A stretch of 11,298 nucleotides of DNA from Dictyocoela muelleri. Its lineage: Eukaryota; Microsporidia. Location of the stretch: positions 1 to 11,298 of the forward strand of contig SDVU01000699.1 of assembly GCA_016256075.1 (NCBI GenBank), read 5' to 3'. Under the pieces are notes generated by a model. It worked only from the letters and a program-made list of their open reading frames with translations, was not told where the DNA came from and did no database searches. Shown piece after piece: positions 8,241 to 11,298 of the stretch; the stretch's first letter is position 1; every line of letters starts with the position of its first letter. The translations under genes and the position numbers were made by a program.

Positions 8241-9135
8241 AATATTATTAGATTCATTTTCTCTGAAGTTTTGGACTCTACATTGATCATTTGAATGATT
8301 TTTAGTTTTATGTAGATCACAGTATTTACTATTAATTTATAATCATGTTTATTATATGAATTTTCATATTTAGATAAATTATCGTTGTTATTATAATTCT
8401 TATTAATTTTTGAAGTTGAGTTATTTATATTTTTATTCTGAAAATAATTTCTATTATAATTATTTTCATTATAATTATTTTCATTATAATTATTTTCATT
8501 ATAATTATTTTTATCTTTATAATATTTATTTCTATCATTTATACCGTATTCTTTTTCTAAAATTAATTTTTCTATGCCTTGTATGTTACGAATAATATCT
8601 TTTACCTTTGTAACATTCATTTCACTCATTCTTAGTTGAACATCAGAATGAAGATTTAAATAGAAATTATCATTGATTAATCTTTACTTTTCTTTCATTA
8701 ATAGATTTTGGCAAAGATGTATTTTATTAACTATTAACTCTATTTCATTGTAATAATCGGATATTAGTTTAAAGTCTTGCTGTTTTATTCTTCTGAGCTG
8801 ATTTGTGAAGTGTGCAGTTTTATGTGGTGGATATTGTAGCAAAATTAATTGTTTACGAATTGTTTCAAGAGAGTCATGATCACCTAATTTTTTTTAGAAT
8901 TTGGTCACTAATAAATTCTTGTAATACTAAATACCGTGTATGTAAATTCCAAACAAGCTTTTTTATTGTGTTGTAATATGTTTCAAGCCATTTTTGAATA
9001 TCGGCATCTTCTTCATTTTTGAGATTGATGAGATCTATTTTTGTACTAATGCCTGTTCCTGGAATAACATAAGGGACAGGTAAAGTCTCGAAATTTGTTT
9101 TCGGTTGTGACTCATTAGTTGGCTTTGCGCGCAAA
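8240..9135 (-). pseudogene. gag: Gag region of the younger gypsy element
   Basis: The capsid-like part (about 8640-9130) includes DIQKWLETYYNTIKKL and SDYYNEIELIVNKIHLCQN. A basic Asn-rich segment follows, with a 15-bp tandem repeat. A knuckle motif C-x2-H-x4-H-x4-C (YCDLHKTKNHSNDQC, about 8280-8324) lies just before the protease. This CHHC pattern replaces the usual CCHC and is known from the gag of several plant Ty3/Gypsy lineages. The order capsid, Asn-rich linker, knuckle, protease is as expected for gag. It is broken. Confidence 0.78.
8454..8512 (-). repeat. 15-bp tandem repeat in gag (Asn-Tyr-Asn-Glu-Asn units)
   Basis: About four copies of TATAATTATTTTCAT (plus-strand reading) lie in tandem and encode repeated N-E-N-N-Y on the minus strand. 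The 15-bp unit preserves the frame. It lies in the low-complexity linker between capsid-like and knuckle segments. Confidence 0.85.
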
Positions 9136-9141
9136 ATGCCG

Positions 9142-9415
9142 TGTTCGGCCGGTGGTGACTGTATTTTAAGAATTTGTCTTATATAAATACTTTTAATATT
9201 TAAAAGGTGTTTCTTAAAATGTAAACCTTTATTGAACTCTGAATGTGATTTTGAAAATAATCCAATTTATTTAAAATTTTCTTATCTTTTATACCTTTAA
9301 TCTCAATTTGTTTTACATTTATCAATAATCAACGTATTACAATTGGTACCTTATGTTTCACATTTGAAACATGTAGTGTTTTTTTTAAAACTTAATACAC
9401 AACAAAAACACTACA
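9142..9415 (-). repeat. 5' LTR of the younger gypsy element
   Basis: It is 274 bp with the same TGTAGTG...GAACA termini as the left LTR, with about 18 mismatches and no gaps. On the minus strand the bases after the LTR (CGGCATTTTGCGCGC) do not form a primer-binding site I recognise. The LTR's outer edge abuts a MULE reading frame ending IYIIWQNI. Confidence 0.92.
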
Positions 9416-10029
9416 ATATATTTTGCCAAATTATGTAAATTTGATAAAAACCTATATGAGCCATTTTAAATGTTCTATCGGATAGCCATGTAGATTCGTT
9501 TTGCAAATTTTTTTTTTCAGAGTTTAAAAACCAATATTATCTATTTATTATAAAACCGCTATCATGTTGTATAAATAAACTCCCGTTGATGCTGTATTTA
9601 AATTCATTTGGGATGTCATCGGTATTATTCAAATTATTTATTTTATTTTCCAATATATCATTTATTATTCTTTTTATTTTATTTTTTGCTTTGAAAATGC
9701 TGCTAAGTCACTTGTATTTATGTCTTTGAATATTTCCGAAATAATTTGTTTATTATTTAAAAAAGATTTATTTGAATATTTCCGAATTTTACTCATCTCA
9801 AAAAAATTTGAGATCTGTATATGGTTCAAAGAGATGCAATTATGTGGTAAGTCTGATTTAACAATATCACTTACTATCATTAATTTTCATTTGCAAGGCC
9901 TTTTTGCATCTATATATTTGAATCGTATTTTTAATGTTTTTTAAAATGATACTAATAATTTAAAAAAAATAATACCTGTTTTTTTCTTTCTGTTTTAACG
10001 AAATAATTTTTTTTCTGTTCATTATTCAT
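9416..10029 (-). pseudogene. FLYWCH-MULE transposase, N-terminal part (split by LTR element)
   Basis: This is the first half of a Mutator-like transposase. The likely start is the ATG at 10027-10029 (MNNEQKKNYF...). The FLYWCH-type zinc-finger region is damaged: YRCKKALQMKIND (about 9885-9915) keeps one Cys, and IVSDIVKSDLPHNC (about 9838-9878) supplies the His-side segment. Then NKQIISEIFKDINTSDLAAF (about 9690-9750) matches the linker before the MULE domain. A new frame carries NGSLFIQHDSGF (about 9550-9590). A third carries TWLSDRTFKMAHIGFYQIY (about 9434-9492), the WL.DGTFK...FxQLY block with the first catalytic Asp (codon 9478-9480). The LTR edge interrupts it just after IYIIWQNI, and the protein resumes at about 5112 leftward. 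At least three frame changes are present, so the gene is dead apart from the LTR insertion. Confidence 0.85.
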
Positions 10030-10160
10030 AGGGGTAATTTTGAAAAAAATGATCAGTTAATTTTTGTCCGAAAAGGGGCATTTGTCCAAATCTGCACACA
10101 TCTATAAAATGATTTTTATAAAAAAATAAATGATGATTAATGATATATATACAAAAATAC
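10030..10160. other. Possible 5' end region of the MULE element
   Basis: This is the noncoding spacer between the MULE start and SINE copy 3. It contains a direct repeat of TTTGTCC within TTTTTGTCCG...GGGGCATTTGTCCAAA (10061-10090). Such GC-punctuated motifs could belong to the element's terminal repeat or promoter, but the opposite end is lost, so a terminal inverted repeat cannot be tested here. Confidence 0.3.
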
Positions 10161-10675
10161 CCATAATTGCCAACCAAGAGGATTATCTTCAAACATGGTC
10201 TTAAGACATTCGGTTCTTGGTCTTTCAATAATACATTGCCACTAAGCTACCAGGTGAATTGTCTCATACCGTGAATCCGAGACCTTTAATTCTTGGTGTT
10301 CAAGTTATAGGTCACTCCTAAGCTACCCAGACGCCTAACTGTATACGCAATTTTCGTTTTATCAATGAATCGGCAGGATCAATTAATTCGTGACTTTTTT
10401 CATGATTTTTAATAATTTCCACTACTTATTTTGCCTAGATGTGTTGCCGTACACATCTTCACACCTAGGTGAATCCCTTATGTTTTGCTATAAAAGATTT
10501 GACTAATTCATAATCAGATATACCACATTCGAACAACTGTATGTTACTAATATACTTATATATATATTACAGCTTAATATCATTCTCAATTATTTATTAA
10601 AGTGGAACTAAAAAATTTCGAACCACAATACTTAAATGTATCATTCGAGAGTGTTAACCACTGATCTATCTGGCC
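10161..10675 (-). mobile_element. tRNA-derived SINE-like repeat, copy 3 (with internal duplication)
   Basis: This is the most diverged copy. The head lies at about 10605-10675, with an A-box-like TAGATCAGTGG (complement of 10658-10668) and a degraded B box (complement of 10614-10624). The body matches copies 1 and 2 (for example around 10437-10560). The distal part contains two tandem units where copy 2 has one, making this copy about 80 bp longer. It has the same orientation as the other two. It lies just upstream of the MULE gene on the minus strand. Confidence 0.7.
10177..10330 (-). repeat. 77-bp tandem duplication inside SINE copy 3
   Basis: Two diverged units (10177-10253 and 10254-10330) both end in CTAAGCTAC(C)CAG on the plus strand and share ATTCTTGGTGTT-like and TCTTGGTCTT-like blocks. 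Each contains a tRNA-like GGTAGCTTAG segment on the minus strand. Copy 2 has one unit, so the duplication is either specific to copy 3 or was lost from copy 2. Confidence 0.65.
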
Positions 10676-10715
10676 CTTAAAGAATAATTGATAGATCTCA
10701 ATATAAATTATACAA

Positions 10716-10795
10716 TTATTAAAGTTATACTGATCTTTTATTAAAATTATATTGATCTATTATTAAAGTTATATTGTTCGATTATTAAAGTTATA
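10716..10795. repeat. 22-bp minisatellite (about 3.6 copies)
   Basis: The unit TTATTAAAGTTATATTGATCT(A) occurs at 10716-10737, 10738-10759 and 10760-10781, with a partial copy at 10782-10795. Each copy differs from the next at a few positions. A degenerate further copy may precede it. It lies directly beside the head end of SINE copy 3. Confidence 0.85.
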
Positions 10796-11039
10796 AAACA
10801 TGTTCCTTTCATCGTTGATAAATTGCATAACTTTTTTTAAATTACAAGTATTACTACTATAGTGCTCTAACTGAGTTATTTATCCTTCAACTCTCTTCTA
10901 ATGGTTAAAAATTTTATGAAACAAATGTTGATTAAAAAAAATTTCTGAATTTTAAAAATAAATAAATAAAGTATACTAAACTAAAATATTTAAAATGATT
11001 AATTTTGTTAATAAAGTAGTTCATATTTTAATAATTGTG
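10796..11039. other. AT-rich spacer, nothing recognised
   Basis: No open frame, RNA or repeat of note was found between the minisatellite and the second tRNA-like repeat. Confidence 0.5.
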
Positions 11040-11235
11040 GCGCGCCAAGGTCGTCATGCCAAGAATGACAGCTTCTAATTGAAATTATTTTTTTATTTTT
11101 ACACATTCAAATAATTACAAATACATGCCAAGGTGGTATCCAAACTGGACATTTTGCAAATAATGCCACAGAGGGATTCGAACCCAGGAGCATAAAAAAG
11201 ATCAAAAGCCTTTTACCGTCCAACCATTCGTACAT
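11040..11235 (-). mobile_element. Second tRNA-like repeat (possible distinct SINE)
   Basis: On the minus strand a tRNA-like segment lies at about 11160-11235. It has a perfect B box GGGTTCGAATCCC (complement of 11173-11185) and an A-box-like TGGTTGGACGGTAAAAGG (complement of about 11207-11224). The TGTGGCA after the T-arm would need a TGCCACA 5' partner, which is absent, so it does not look like an intact tRNA gene. A body follows, with two related blocks ACCACCTTGGCATG and ACGACCTTGGCGCG and a small inverted repeat (GTCAT...ATGAC, about 11055-11071). Its sequence is unrelated to the 1/4297/10161 family. It is either a SINE of another tRNA class or a tRNA pseudogene. Boundaries are approximate. 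Confidence 0.5.
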
Positions 11236-11298
11236 AAGTAATATTTTTAATTATATATAACAATTAAAATATTTTTAAAAACGTAACTTAAATAAAAA

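Larger units (their letters stand above)
5131..9415 (-). mobile_element. Ty3/Gypsy-type LTR retrotransposon, structurally complete but broken
   Basis: The element is 4285 bp long, minus strand, bounded by two 274-bp LTRs. Internal order from the 5' LTR leftward is gag, protease, reverse transcriptase, RNase H, integrase, polypurine tract, 3' LTR. The RT-RNaseH-IN order is that of Ty3/Gypsy rather than Ty1/Copia. All main parts are present, but the coding region is interrupted roughly a dozen times, so it is a fossil. The two LTRs differ at about 18 of 274 aligned positions by hand count (6-7%), giving a moderate age that cannot be dated without a host substitution rate. It sits inside a MULE transposase gene, whose halves flank it. 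The flanks are AT-rich and show no exact target-site duplication (ATATA on one side, near-matching TAATA on the other). Confidence 0.92.

Noticed and set aside
8454-8512. CRISPR-like array
   Set aside because: Units are contiguous 15-bp copies without spacers and lie within a gag coding region. The 22-bp array at 10716-10795 also lacks spacers.
10022-10228. A 68-codon minus-strand open frame
   Set aside because: It spans the SINE tail and the MULE upstream spacer in a frame different from the MULE protein, and resembles nothing I recognise.

Overview
This is a strongly AT-rich eukaryotic window made almost entirely of decayed transposable elements. I find no intact host protein gene, no rRNA and no believable functional tRNA. 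The mix is a Merlin/ISXO2-type DNA transposon, a FLYWCH-MULE DNA transposon, two Ty3/Gypsy-type LTR retrotransposon fossils and tRNA-derived SINE-like repeats. That mix and the base composition would suit a large, repeat-rich microsporidian-type genome. This is inference only: another AT-rich parasite or protist is possible, because no host marker gene is present.

Left part (1-1430). A tRNA-headed repeat (SINE copy 1) is cut by the window edge at 1-240. A gene-poor AT-rich stretch follows, with two inverted repeats and a T-rich GATT array. Next, on the minus strand (about 1005-1428), is a broken transposase with a CxxC...CxxxxC zinc ribbon typical of Merlin/ISXO2 elements.

Middle-left (about 1900-4730). 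A heavily decayed Ty3/Gypsy fossil on the plus strand keeps recognisable gag, protease and reverse transcriptase traces. It ends at an almost completely palindromic ~315-bp foldback element centred near 4029. SINE copy 2 (4297-4730, minus) follows.

Middle-right (about 4735-10029, minus). One MULE transposase gene of about 1 kb, already broken, is split by a younger, structurally complete Ty3/Gypsy element (5131-9415). That element has two 274-bp LTRs, a polypurine tract and gag-PR-RT-RNaseH-IN order. The MULE N-terminal half lies to the right of it and the C-terminal half to the left. The two halves show that the retrotransposon landed inside the MULE gene.

Right end (10030-11298). A short possible MULE end region is followed by SINE copy 3 (10161-10675), which carries an internal 77-bp tandem duplication. 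A 22-bp minisatellite (10716-10795) and a second, different tRNA-like repeat (about 11040-11235) complete the window.

The elements do not act together as a system. The window is best read as a layered record of insertions: old gypsy and Merlin remnants, then the MULE, then the younger gypsy inside the MULE, with SINE-like repeats and a foldback element among them.
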